Positions 8,101 to 16,156 of a stretch of DNA of 64,000 bases are shown in pieces. The DNA comes from Enterococcus plantarum. Lineage in GTDB: Bacteria > Bacillota > Bacilli > Lactobacillales > Enterococcaceae. The notes under the pieces were generated by a model. It did no database searches. It worked only from the letters and a program-made list of their open reading frames with translations, and was not told where the DNA came from. How positions within the stretch are numbered: position 1 is the stretch's first letter; each line of letters opens with the position of its first letter. The DNA lies in NCBI RefSeq assembly GCF_001730295.1, contig NZ_MIKA01000045.1:62001-126000 (forward strand), given 5' to 3'. The position numbers and the translations under genes were made by a program.

Positions 8101-10041
8101 TTGAAAGACAAAATCGAAATTTCAGATTTGGGTGGTATGACACCTAGTACAACGGGTGGCGCATATAATGTAACGTTGAAAGTGTCAAGTGCAGTGTCTG
8201 GCTTAGGCAAAGATCTGATTAAAGTACTCACTGTCACACTAACGGATGATACACCTCCAAGTGGAACAGGGAAGCTGACCATTGTTCCAATGGGAGATGC
8301 AGCATTTATTCGAGAGGAAGCTAATTTGTCTAAGTTTTTAGAAACTTGGCAAGATGACGTTACAGCTCAAGATAAGCTAGCGATTCGTTTTGCAGAAAAC
8401 ACTGATTTTGATGCATTAGTCGCCAAAGAAGGGGATAACGAGTTTTATTTAATCTTAACAGATGAAGCGGGAAATGATAGTGAACCAGTAAAAGTGCCAA
8501 TCTTTGTATTTGATGGACCTGGCGGGGCAAATAGCATCAAAGGAAAAGATTTTAGAGTAGATCATTCAGACTGGCAAACAAATTCGACAACAGTAGAGAG
8601 GTTACGAGAGTTTGTTATTACACAAGGGAAAATCAAAGCAATAGAAGTGAACAAACAGACTATTGCCGATATCACCAAGGATACCAGTAAGTTTACAGTG
8701 AACACGAAAGATGTAGGCAATAAAGAAGAGACGTCCTATCCACTCGTATTGACAGTCAACTCAAATGGTGAAAAAAAATCAGTAACGATTTACGTAACGT
8801 TTAATGATAAAACAAAACCAAAGGGAACTGGGAAGTTTACATTAATCGACAAAGAGGATACTGCAGCTATTCTTAATGCGGCTGATTATATGAAGTTCTT
8901 AACGGATTGGTCAGATAACGTTACGGCCAAAGAAGAGATAGACATTACTTTAAAAGAAAATCAAGATATTGCGAAGATTGTTTCTAGTGTTGGGCCTAAT
9001 AGTTTTTACGTCACACTAACGGATGAAGCTGGAAATATGACCGATGTTAAGGTGCCGATTTATGTGAAAGATAAACAGTCTATTATCGGTGAAAAATATA
9101 TCATTGAAAGAAAGAATTTTTCTATTGCAGCTATTGATTATCCTAAAACACCCAAAGGTATTTTAGCTATGATTCGTGATAAAGGACAACTGCAACTTTT
9201 TGAAATAAGTGACACGACAGTAACTGAATTGAATGGGGAAGAGATCGTTCTTGCAACAGGGTCCTTACCAGAACCGTCACCTTCTGGACAAGTGCCAGTG
9301 AATGGTGATTATGAAGTGACACTCACTTATGGGAATGGAAAGTCTAAAGTACAAGGAACGCTCACTGTTACTATTTCAAAAAGTTTGGATACCGTAAAAG
9401 TGGAATTCATAGACGAAAAAGGACTGCCAATCGCGGACATCGATCCTGTCGTAATCACAGGGAATATTGGCGATTCAGTTGATTTGACAAGTGATAAGAA
9501 CGTAAAAGACACGTTAGCTGCTATTGCGGCTAAGAAATATGTTTTGGATAAAGAGCCAGCTAATGTTACTGAGGTGATCATCAAAGATGGCGGAAGTGTT
9601 GTACAGTACAAATTTAAAGGAACATTATCGATTGATTCTGGTCCTAAAGTAATAAACTTTGGTACTCACAATATATCATGGAGAAAAACGGTTGAAGAAA
9701 ATCCTGAATATGATGAGCCGCTGGTCATTTGGGATAACCGTGCAACCTTAACGAATTGGAAGCTGACGGTAAAATTAAGTCAGGAGCTAGAAATCGTTGA
9801 AACACATCACGTATTAGCGGAAGCATTAAAGTATAAAACAGCAACAGATGAAAAAACATTAACCACTGACGCTCAGGAAATTTTGACGCATAAACATAGC
9901 AGCTCAGGAAAATACAATGTTAGCTCAGAGACTTGGGGACCAGCTAAACAAGGATTACGTCTAGAAGTACTTCCAGGCATGGTAAAACAAATCGGTGACT
10001 ATCAAGCGAACCTAACTTGGCGTGTAGAAGAAACCTATTAA
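5170..10041 (+). CDS. Giant WxL-domain surface adhesin
   Basis: About 1623 residues, secreted. It starts at TTG 5170 behind a strong AGGAGG (5158-5163); this beats a start 60 bases upstream because a clean signal peptide follows (KKNKKGRK, hydrophobic core, cleavage after LKA near 35). Order: Ser/Thr-rich linker; a first repeat module (about 130-205); a pectate-lyase-like adhesive beta-helix (about 205-720); a module ending DATAP; then alternating modules with related TGKLT...LTDEAGN segments near 1035-1115 and 1215-1300. The C-terminal WxL domain has NWKLTVKL (Trp 1530) and LTWRVEETY (Trp 1617). WxL domains hold proteins to peptidoglycan without covalent linkage. First gene of the operon; likely adhesion to host or surface polymers. 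Confidence 0.87.
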   Translation: MKKNKKGRKTFLKVTGVCVISILSFQFFSSTHLKAQEESNTVDSSVSQSETSAGKELTSNTSETKESSTSSESVQQLDPSTAEVFNSNIERKLPDQTNRKEISLKSNATGIVAKNIAKNVIDIKSVGSDVEKLKQTIIKDSGAIAYGLSGGAISDVTDQIQIDNLEGLESLSSNALKEFRVTLKVPAALAGTEEDLSTEVIVYVGKVAKPKTWAELDAALKNSSITIIDVQNSMTNTRGSRNDINIGNTRSNYVLLGNGHSLDFIGDSYRWPTSTTAVHKAVVDNVNLYGGHYFGPITMWEENGPGSGITYRNVHYTGSQLTASFQAILRFEEKNVIRSVATSYVSYNGTRRSIANTNQSGLESHTLVFGKDTDTTIEVENGDGIILGSWYSNTNWAQSVQPSAVLEENAIATIRTLGNGGESNSWQTSGGTIQSAISIQRNGKIVVGKNAALNVETANGTTRVPVRLGYQANTSQWVTSISVGEGGKFNVNANGPISTTAARAAIMLQQNSVINIANGAVMTVNAQNMTTGAPVIDMGANSKLNVGSKGQLVLNKIKGTGRSLQLSSGAQFEVKDEGTAHFASIDERNSTDSQIYAGNSSSFFVGNKAVFESVITNGSGKRSMLDFGSNTIFRFANAKRIDLDSRGNTNVDIVKMTNPGIFLADIQEVSAWTKRDAYLQDPTYNWTPMYGVKVGYNGTRTSSVVANSVINDTQKNFLNEYRTENFSRVLYQFIPDVVVGLDIPCDNKKLIDGEQLTGAVNNFAAIQFYIVSDENDPSKDVLLTPPTVDSPIDGDTRKFHTIADGNGRFTYKLPDNVELKAGQKIKAYAWLDGKDAFAIEKVLDATAPTGESVDYHIAMGEKTADASKFVGNPSDTNPEPQKFKYVFNDETPQAQVEEWMQTPGEYTVRVDLFDDAGNKATIVSKLIVHGKLANIEAKDIQVSAAIINGMKLDQLKKYIIQESEANAYQIMDGTIASLKDKIEISDLGGMTPSTTGGAYNVTLKVSSAVSGLGKDLIKVLTVTLTDDTPPSGTGKLTIVPMGDAAFIREEANLSKFLETWQDDVTAQDKLAIRFAENTDFDALVAKEGDNEFYLILTDEAGNDSEPVKVPIFVFDGPGGANSIKGKDFRVDHSDWQTNSTTVERLREFVITQGKIKAIEVNKQTIADITKDTSKFTVNTKDVGNKEETSYPLVLTVNSNGEKKSVTIYVTFNDKTKPKGTGKFTLIDKEDTAAILNAADYMKFLTDWSDNVTAKEEIDITLKENQDIAKIVSSVGPNSFYVTLTDEAGNMTDVKVPIYVKDKQSIIGEKYIIERKNFSIAAIDYPKTPKGILAMIRDKGQLQLFEISDTTVTELNGEEIVLATGSLPEPSPSGQVPVNGDYEVTLTYGNGKSKVQGTLTVTISKSLDTVKVEFIDEKGLPIADIDPVVITGNIGDSVDLTSDKNVKDTLAAIAAKKYVLDKEPANVTEVIIKDGGSVVQYKFKGTLSIDSGPKVINFGTHNISWRKTVEENPEYDEPLVIWDNRATLTNWKLTVKLSQELEIVETHHVLAEALKYKTATDEKTLTTDAQEILTHKHSSSGKYNVSSETWGPAKQGLRLEVLPGMVKQIGDYQANLTWRVEETY

Positions 10042-10059
10042 ACAATGGAGGCGAAAAAA

Positions 10060-10422
10060 ATGAAAAAAAAGAGAATTTTCTATTTGCTTCTGACCTCGTT
10101 TGTTTGTATGGGATTCGTGATGGATACGATTCTAGTTTATGGGGCAGAAGAAGGTGGAAGAGTTCAGTCCAAAGCGGGTGTAGGTTTTTATGAAGAAAGT
10201 ACAGAGTCATCAACCAAATCAAGCTCGACCTCTGACTCTCAACCAAGCCAAAGTACTTCTTATGAATTAAAAGCTGAAAAGCCAACGGGAAAATTACCTG
10301 AAACAGGGGAATTAGTGAAAAAAAGTCTATTCATCAGCGGAAGCATCCTAGTGGTCCTTATTCTAATTTTCTTTTTCTATAAACGTAAAAAGGAGAAAAG
10401 GAAAAGGAGCAAAAGGTTATGA
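10060..10422 (+). CDS. Small LPXTG-anchored surface protein
   Basis: About 120 residues: signal peptide, a Ser/Thr-rich stretch, the sortase motif KLPETGE, a membrane helix and a Lys/Arg tail, so it should be covalently linked to peptidoglycan by sortase A. The ATG at 10060 follows GGAGG at a good distance; an ATG 15 bases earlier overlaps that site. Small LPXTG proteins of this type are regular members of enterococcal WxL clusters. Its stop overlaps the next start by four bases (ATGA), showing translational coupling. Confidence 0.85.
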   Translation: MKKKRIFYLLLTSFVCMGFVMDTILVYGAEEGGRVQSKAGVGFYEESTESSTKSSSTSDSQPSQSTSYELKAEKPTGKLPETGELVKKSLFISGSILVVLILIFFFYKRKKEKRKRSKRL

Positions 10423-11213
10423 AGAAGGAAACATTGATTTGTTCTGTTACACTTACGCTGTTTATGTTGCTAATTCAGCCTAATGCGACTTTTGCAGATG
10501 CTTTTCAGTCTGAAGGAGAAGGCAGTATCGGGTTTAGTGGAAAGTACCCCAAAGCTACCTACGATCCAGAACATCCAGAACAATTAGCCAATCCCGGACC
10601 GAGTCCAACTACAGATGGTGCGCTAAGATTTGATTTTGTTCCACAACTAAATTTTTGGACGAATGCTATTTCTGATAACGACCAAAGCTATTATGCTAAT
10701 GCTCAATTATTTAAGGATGACACAGGGGTTCGCGGAAATTTTATCCAACTATCAGATTATCGTGAACAAAAGAGTGGTTGGCAATTACAACTTCGACAAG
10801 AAACACAATTCAAGAATACTGCCACCGAGAAGGAACTAAAAGGGGCCGTTATATCATTAGATAAATCATGGGCAAATTCTACCACAAGCAAAGATCAGGT
10901 TCCATTGGTGTCTAAAGAAGTGATTCACTTAGACAGCATCGGAGAAACATATAATTTGGCAAATGCAGAAATCGGTAAAGGAAGTGGAAGTTGGTCGATT
11001 ATTTTTGGCGCTTCCATAGATAATGATCAAAATCAAAAGGATACCCTTATCCCTCGTTTAGATGAAAAAGGCAATCCGCTTCTTGATCCAGATTTCGGTA
11101 ATAAGCCAATATTTGAAAATACAGCTGTATCATTAAACGTGCCAGGAAAAACAAAAAAAGAGCCTGGAAACTACCAAACGGTGATAACTTGGATTTTATC
11201 TGAGTTGCCATAA
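10419..11213 (+). CDS. WxL-domain surface protein
   Basis: 264 residues. The signal peptide ends near NATFA (about 26). The rest is a single WxL domain with SGWQLQLRQ as the first motif and VITWILSELP at the C-terminus as the second. The N-terminus of the mature form (GEGSIGFSGKYPKATYDP) is typical of short WxL proteins. It is translationally coupled to the LPXTG gene and probably assembles at the wall with the giant adhesin and the DUF916 protein. Confidence 0.87.
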   Translation: MKKETLICSVTLTLFMLLIQPNATFADAFQSEGEGSIGFSGKYPKATYDPEHPEQLANPGPSPTTDGALRFDFVPQLNFWTNAISDNDQSYYANAQLFKDDTGVRGNFIQLSDYREQKSGWQLQLRQETQFKNTATEKELKGAVISLDKSWANSTTSKDQVPLVSKEVIHLDSIGETYNLANAEIGKGSGSWSIIFGASIDNDQNQKDTLIPRLDEKGNPLLDPDFGNKPIFENTAVSLNVPGKTKKEPGNYQTVITWILSELP

Positions 11214-11242
11214 ATAAAACACAATAGTAGGAGGATACAAAA

Positions 11243-12049
11243 ATGAAATTGACACAAAAATTATGTGGAACTGCTTTATTATCAGTAGTTGGATTAGGGC
11301 TAGCTTTGCCAACCGTCGTAAATGCTGCACCAGAGTCACATACAGGAGATGCAACAATTAAATTTAAAGAAGATGACGGGGAAGATATTGTTACACCACC
11401 AGGAACAGATGGCCCTGAAATTGAAGAACCGACACCAAATCCTGATGCAGGACCATTAAAAATTATTGCTATTTCATCCCTTAAATTCGGTGAACACAGT
11501 ATTACTGCTGCATCAAATGGTGGTTGGGAATACTATGCACAAACAGCTAAAGCAGTAGCAAAAGTGAATGAAGATAATCCTCTTGAACTACCTGAGGCAG
11601 TGAGAAGTAATAGAGATAACCTTATTGAAATGCCTAACTTTGTAACATTTAAAGATACACGTGCGGATGATCTTCCCAATACACACACAGTATCTGCTAA
11701 AGTAACAACACCATTTACAAACGAAGCACAATCAGTTTTGACTGGAGCGAGTTTAACATTTTCTAATATTGAATTAGGTACGACTGGTGATGCAGCGACG
11801 CAACTTAATCCCTCTGCGATTGTTGCACCAACAAGAGAATTATTAACGGATGGCACACCAACGACTTTTATTGAACAAAAAGATGATAGTAAAGGTTTTG
11901 GTAAATTCGATTTAACATTCGGTACAGTGGGGGAAAATGGAACGGCAGATAAATCAGTGAAATTATCTATTCCAGCAGCAAATAACAAACTATCAACAAA
12001 AAGTGAATATAAAGCTGTAGTCACTTGGACTATTGCATCAGCACGTTAA
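11243..12049 (+). CDS. WxL-family surface protein with altered first motif
   Basis: 268 residues with signal peptide (cleavage near VVNAAPES) and a mature start (TGDATIKFKEDDG) like canonical WxL proteins. The expected first motif reads GGWEYYAQ, so the Leu of WxL is Tyr. The second motif is kept (AVVTWTIASAR). Strong AGGAGG before the ATG. A hairpin follows, so this gene and those upstream may be expressed at a higher level than the membrane-anchor genes. Confidence 0.85.
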   Translation: MKLTQKLCGTALLSVVGLGLALPTVVNAAPESHTGDATIKFKEDDGEDIVTPPGTDGPEIEEPTPNPDAGPLKIIAISSLKFGEHSITAASNGGWEYYAQTAKAVAKVNEDNPLELPEAVRSNRDNLIEMPNFVTFKDTRADDLPNTHTVSAKVTTPFTNEAQSVLTGASLTFSNIELGTTGDAATQLNPSAIVAPTRELLTDGTPTTFIEQKDDSKGFGKFDLTFGTVGENGTADKSVKLSIPAANNKLSTKSEYKAVVTWTIASAR

Positions 12050-12084
12050 ACGAAACATAACTTAAATTAGCAAAAAAGAAAATG

Positions 12085-12130
12085 GACAGGATACACTAGC
12101 TCAATCGAGCTAGTGAACCTGTCATTCTTT
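12085..12130 (+). terminator. Intra-operon hairpin (partial terminator or RNA stabiliser)
   Basis: CACTAGCTC (12094-12102) and GAGCTAGTG (12107-12115) form a perfect 9-bp stem, extended below a small internal loop by GACAGG (12085) and CCTGTC (12118). The tail ATTCTTTT is a weak T run, so partial termination or 3'-end protection is likelier than a full stop. Confidence 0.65.
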
Positions 12131-12151
12131 TAAGGAAGGTAAATAAATCGA

Positions 12152-13237
12152 ATGAAAAAACAGAAAATCAAATGGTTGATCGCTCTTATATACATAATGT
12201 TTGGGTATGTTACTATGCCCGTTCAAGCAACAGCACAAAAAGATAAAAATGCATCAGAGGGTGGTTTTACATATAAAGCAATCTATCCAGAAAATCAACA
12301 TAACGATGTAGGTTATTTTGATTTACGTATGAAACCAGGGCAAAAACAAACCGTAATCATGCAAATGAGTAACAGTAGTAACAAAGAACTTGTAATGGAA
12401 GTTCGACTAAATAGTACAAAAACAAATAGTAATGGGGTGCTTGAATATGGCTCTTCTTCTCTGGCAAAAGATAAGTCCCTTAAATATGAGTTCAGTGATA
12501 TTGTAAAAGGTCCAGATACTGTTACAATCCCCGCTAAAGGGACTCTTGATTACACTATGGAAATTAAAATGCCAGAAGCTACATTTGACGGCGTGATTTC
12601 TGGAGGCATTGAAATCCAAGAAAAAGAATCGGAAGAAGCTCAAAAAAGTGAAAAAGGAATGGTCATCAATAAATACGCATATGTTGTGGGAATGCTTTTA
12701 ACGGAGACCGATAAACAAATCAAACCTAATTTGAAATTTAACAAAGTATATCCAGAGCTTAAGAACTATCGGAATGCTATTTTTATTAATTTTTCTAATG
12801 TAGAATCAGCTTTTATAGATGAAATGACCATTGACGTACAAATCATGAGAAAATCCTCTGATGAAGTTGTTTATGATACAAAACAGAGCAGAATGAGGAT
12901 GGCCCCTAATTCAATGATTGATTTTCCCGTTTCACTGAATGGAGAAAAGATGGTGGCAGGTGATTATCGCGCTCGAGTGGTTGTCACAGCAGATGGGGAG
13001 AAATGGTCATGGGAAGAGCCATTTACAATTACAGATGAAGAAGCGGATAAGTTTAACCAAGAAGATGTATCTTTACTGCAAGAAAATGGGATCAACTGGG
13101 TCATGATCATTCTAATCGTTAGCGGAGTATTTCTGTCAATCGTCGCTATTTTCTTTGTTGTGAAAAAGCTAAGCAATAAACCAAGTAAAAAGAAAAAAGG
13201 GAAAAGAAAACAGTCAAAAAAAAAAAGAACTATTTAG
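12152..13237 (+). CDS. DUF916/DUF3324 WxL-interacting membrane protein
   Basis: 361 residues: signal peptide (to about 28), a DUF916-type domain (about 33-155) and a DUF3324-type domain (about 165-300), both immunoglobulin-like beta folds. One membrane helix follows (about 312-335), then a Lys-rich cytoplasmic tail. Proteins of this class bind WxL proteins and peptidoglycan and are found in almost every WxL cluster. It starts at ATG 12152, after the hairpin, and is followed closely by two membrane-protein genes. Confidence 0.87.
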   Translation: MKKQKIKWLIALIYIMFGYVTMPVQATAQKDKNASEGGFTYKAIYPENQHNDVGYFDLRMKPGQKQTVIMQMSNSSNKELVMEVRLNSTKTNSNGVLEYGSSSLAKDKSLKYEFSDIVKGPDTVTIPAKGTLDYTMEIKMPEATFDGVISGGIEIQEKESEEAQKSEKGMVINKYAYVVGMLLTETDKQIKPNLKFNKVYPELKNYRNAIFINFSNVESAFIDEMTIDVQIMRKSSDEVVYDTKQSRMRMAPNSMIDFPVSLNGEKMVAGDYRARVVVTADGEKWSWEEPFTITDEEADKFNQEDVSLLQENGINWVMIILIVSGVFLSIVAIFFVVKKLSNKPSKKKKGKRKQSKKKRTI

Positions 13238-13259
13238 ACTGATTGAGGAGGATAGATAA

Positions 13260-13925
13260 ATGCTTTTACTAGATTGGTTTTTTATAGGACTATTATCAGG
13301 CGCTATCCTCTTCAGTATGTTTGCCTTACTCTTTCTGTCATTCTCCATAGTAACCAACAAAAAGGAAAAGCAACTAAATGGGAAAAGAAGCAAGAATAAA
13401 CAGAGAAATAAAAAAATAAAGAGAGAACGAAATCGATTAAGAAGCCAAAAGAAAAAACAAGTTCAATCTACAATTAGCCTCGTTGTATTAGCGACAATGT
13501 TATTCGCAGGTGCTTGGTACTCTCGTTATTATCAGAAAACAAATCTGGCAGACCAAGATGGAGCCAATATCGTACAAGGCTACTATCTATTATCGCAGGT
13601 AGAAAAGCAAATAGAGTCCGTAAAAAACACTTCAAATATAGAAAAAACGAGAAGTAACTTACGAGATTTATCAGCAAAAATCGCTAGTTTTGGGATTAAA
13701 TCTGCAAATGGTCGTTTAACGATAGAAGGACAACAAATCCTGAATCGTTACTATATTCAGATGAAAGAGTTGGGGTTGAACCTCAATAATCAAAGTGTAG
13801 AAAGCCTTCGAACCGAAGAAGTGTATAATGAATATGTAGAGAATTTAAATAAAGTAAAAAATATTCAAAAGAAGGTAATCACGTATTTTAAAGTGAACGA
13901 AACAGCTCTTAAAAATAAAAAATAA
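13260..13925 (+). CDS. Membrane protein of the WxL operon, function unknown
   Basis: 221 residues. An N-terminal helix (about 3-32), a very basic loop (about 38-64), a second helix (about 65-85), then a roughly 130-residue helical, probably extracellular domain. I do not recognise the family. GGAGG precedes the ATG. The position between the DUF916 protein and the signal-peptidase homologue points to a role in assembly or export of the WxL complex, but nothing in the sequence proves it. Confidence 0.75.
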   Translation: MLLLDWFFIGLLSGAILFSMFALLFLSFSIVTNKKEKQLNGKRSKNKQRNKKIKRERNRLRSQKKKQVQSTISLVVLATMLFAGAWYSRYYQKTNLADQDGANIVQGYYLLSQVEKQIESVKNTSNIEKTRSNLRDLSAKIASFGIKSANGRLTIEGQQILNRYYIQMKELGLNLNNQSVESLRTEEVYNEYVENLNKVKNIQKKVITYFKVNETALKNKK

Positions 13926-13937
13926 GAGATAGAGGCA

Positions 13938-14699
13938 ATGACAAAAGATAAACGACATACCCAATTTTCTACTAATAAAAAGGATAAAGCAGAACGAAAT
14001 CGAACAAGACAAAAACCTAAGAGAATAGCCACAACTAAAAAGAAGAAACTAAATAAGCAAACAAAAGTTAAAGTTGGGGAAAAAAAGAGTCAACGAGTTG
14101 TAAGAAGAAAAAAGAAGGTATTGAAAAAGAAACACCAAAGAAATCATTTCTCTGCTCTACCCTTTTATTGGAAAGAACTGATTATCACGGCTTTTATCGT
14201 GAGTGGGCTTTTCTTACTTGGTTCCCAGATTTTTTTTGCGCTACCATTGTTTGAAGGATACGGGATGACTCCAACAGTAAGTGATGGAGATCGAATCTAT
14301 GTAAATCGTTTAAAGAAGGTTAAACGATTTAAACTAATCTATTTTAAAGTTCCTAATAGTAAAGAGCGCTCCATTAGAAGAGTGATTGGACTCCCTGGTG
14401 AGGAACTAAGTTTTAAAAATGATCAATTACTGATTAATCAACAGCCGATTGTAGAACGCTTTTTGGCAATGCCGCTGTATCGCGCTAAGCAAGAAGAGCA
14501 GTTGTTAACAGAAGATTTCTCAGTCAATCAGTTGTCGAATGGGCAGCAACAACATATTCCTAAAGGCAAATATCTGGTGCTAGGGGATAATAGACAGTAT
14601 TCTACAGATAGTCGTTATTATGGAATGATTGATGAAAAAGACATTATTGGTGTTGTTGAAGCAAGAGTGTTCCCGGTATATAAATGGAGGTCCTATTGA
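13938..14699 (+). CDS. Signal peptidase I homologue without catalytic Ser and Lys
   Basis: 253 residues. A Lys/Arg-rich N-terminal stretch of about 70 residues, one membrane helix (about 75-97), then a type I signal peptidase S26 domain. Box B reads EGYGMTPT where active enzymes have SM.PT, so the nucleophile is Gly 109. Box D reads SIRRVIGLPGEE, so the general-base Lys is Arg 147. Box E (VLGDNRQYSTDSRYYG) is intact. The fold seems kept but hydrolysis should be lost, as in the inactive SpsA of staphylococci. It ends the WxL operon and may bind or present WxL precursors. Confidence 0.85.
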   Translation: MTKDKRHTQFSTNKKDKAERNRTRQKPKRIATTKKKKLNKQTKVKVGEKKSQRVVRRKKKVLKKKHQRNHFSALPFYWKELIITAFIVSGLFLLGSQIFFALPLFEGYGMTPTVSDGDRIYVNRLKKVKRFKLIYFKVPNSKERSIRRVIGLPGEELSFKNDQLLINQQPIVERFLAMPLYRAKQEEQLLTEDFSVNQLSNGQQQHIPKGKYLVLGDNRQYSTDSRYYGMIDEKDIIGVVEARVFPVYKWRSY

Positions 14700-14732
14700 G
14701 CAACGTATAGGCAGTTGTTCCAATATAAAACG

Positions 14733-14780
14733 AAAAATAGAGTATACAGACATTTTTAGTTGACTGTCTACTCTATTTTT
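14733..14780. terminator. Bidirectional terminator
   Basis: AAAAATAGAGTA (14733-14744) pairs with TACTCTATTTTT (14769-14780), a perfect 12-bp stem with A and T tracts at its ends. It serves the WxL operon and the convergent pseudouridine synthase gene. Confidence 0.8.
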
Positions 14781-14789
14781 GACGTGTCC

Positions 14790-15650
14790 TTACCATAAAC
14801 TATGTTCTGTAATCACTTTGATTTGCTCTTTGCTGAATGGGTGTATTAGATGTAGCTCATAAGCGTGTAGCATCAAACGTCCACTGGGTTTTGGATGATA
14901 CAAAGGATCTCCAATGATAGGATACCCAATACTGGCTAAATGCACGCGTATTTGATGGGTTCTACCGGTTTCCAAAATGCAATAAAGAGTTGTTTGGTTT
15001 GTCTTTTTCGCATAAGAAGCAATGTCAACATGAGTAACCGCGATATCCCCACGTCGCTCATCCACCACTCGTTTTCGTCGATCATGCCGATCACGCCCAA
15101 TTCTTTTTCGAATCGTTAAAGACTCGTTTAAATGACCTGAGACAATTGCTTGATAGCGTCGGTAGATTTGCTTGCTTTCTAATAACCGTCCTAAAATTGG
15201 CAATACAAAAGGATTTTTAGCAAATAAAATCGCCCCACTTGTTTCTTTATCCAACCGATGAACCACATAAGGAGTTTGATTTTTAGGGGCTAAGTAAGCA
15301 GCTAAATGGTTCAGTAGCGTGTCCTGTTCATCCGGTTGATTAGGATGGGTTTTCATCCCGATCGGTTTATTCAAAATAATCAACTGTTCATCTTCAAAAA
15401 GTACATCAACGTTCGAATTATTGCCCAAAAGGATCTTAGGTGTGGGGTAGTCTTCTGGTTCGAACTGTAACGTAATGACATCCCCACTTTTTACAGGGAA
15501 ATGGAACAAAGCAGTTTCGCCATTGATCGAAACATTTTTTCGAGTACGTAAAAAATGACGTACTTTACGAGGGACTAGCCATTCTTGTTCGAGTAATTCT
15601 CGAACGGTTTGTTCTTTAAAATGCTGAGGTAACTGGATGGATAATTCCAT
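14790..15650 (-). CDS. RluA/RluD-family RNA pseudouridine synthase
   Basis: 286 residues. It converts uridine to pseudouridine in rRNA or tRNA. An N-terminal S4-like segment (VRHFLRTRKNVSINGE, then KSGDVI) precedes the catalytic domain. VHRLDKETSGAI holds the active-site Asp, and GRTHQIRVH is the second family motif. The substrate site within the RluD group cannot be told. It is convergent with the WxL operon, and GH18 and PBP2A genes follow. Confidence 0.9.
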   Translation of the reverse strand: MELSIQLPQHFKEQTVRELLEQEWLVPRKVRHFLRTRKNVSINGETALFHFPVKSGDVITLQFEPEDYPTPKILLGNNSNVDVLFEDEQLIILNKPIGMKTHPNQPDEQDTLLNHLAAYLAPKNQTPYVVHRLDKETSGAILFAKNPFVLPILGRLLESKQIYRRYQAIVSGHLNESLTIRKRIGRDRHDRRKRVVDERRGDIAVTHVDIASYAKKTNQTTLYCILETGRTHQIRVHLASIGYPIIGDPLYHPKPSGRLMLHAYELHLIHPFSKEQIKVITEHSLW

Positions 15651-15970
15651 TGGTGTCCCACCTTTTCATTAGTGTTCTCTCATAGTTTAACAAATGAAAG
15701 GATAAGTTCAAGTGGTTAGGTAGAATTAAAGCAGCTGATGAAGAAGAAATCAATTTTTTTGAAAAGAATTAATAGAAAGGCGTCAGTTTTCCATGGTTAC
15801 TTTTTTGAGTTATAACAACTTACAAATCAGTAAAATATGCTGTTCTTTTGGGATTTGTCTAACGTTGTGTAGTCTGGAAATAGTAATGATTCACAAGTAA
15901 GGAAACGTTGCTCACTGCGTTCGCCAAGTACTGTTTATTATCCGCTAGGGCAAAGCCAATGGCAGTGACG

Positions 15971-16052
15971 AAAAAAATACCCGTCCTTTGGGGAAGGACG
16001 GGAAAAGGAGTTAAAAATGAAAAAGTGTTTTGTTAGGGTTGTTAGTTGGTAT
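15971..16052 (-). ncRNA. Small RNA, csRNA-like, copy B
   Basis: Read on the minus strand: a TATTAT box (16064-16059), then about 45 unpaired CU-rich bases that include CATTTTTAACTCCTT. This is complementary to a ribosome-binding site plus start codon. A perfect 9-bp hairpin follows (CCCGTCCTT, loop CCCCA, AAGGACGGG at 16002-15980), then TATTTTTTT. The layout matches streptococcal csRNAs. The second copy at 17266-17350 differs in the stem by matched changes on both arms, which supports the RNA structure. Rest of 15651-16156: nothing else seen. Confidence 0.6.
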
Positions 16053-16156
16053 ACATATATAATACAAATCAAATATGAATTTTTTGTGTATTAATTTACT
16101 CAAAACTGTAAAATTTTTCTAAAGAAGTGTTTAAGTTTCAAACAAAACACCCCTAA

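Noticed and set aside
16019-16093. Plus-strand 24-codon frame (MKKCFVRVVSWYTY...) with a good ribosome site, and its twin at 17315-17407
   Set aside because: The frames are the exact antisense of the anti-ribosome-site region of the proposed small RNAs. The compensating hairpin with T run reads as a terminator only on the minus strand, so RNA is preferred; peptides are not excluded.
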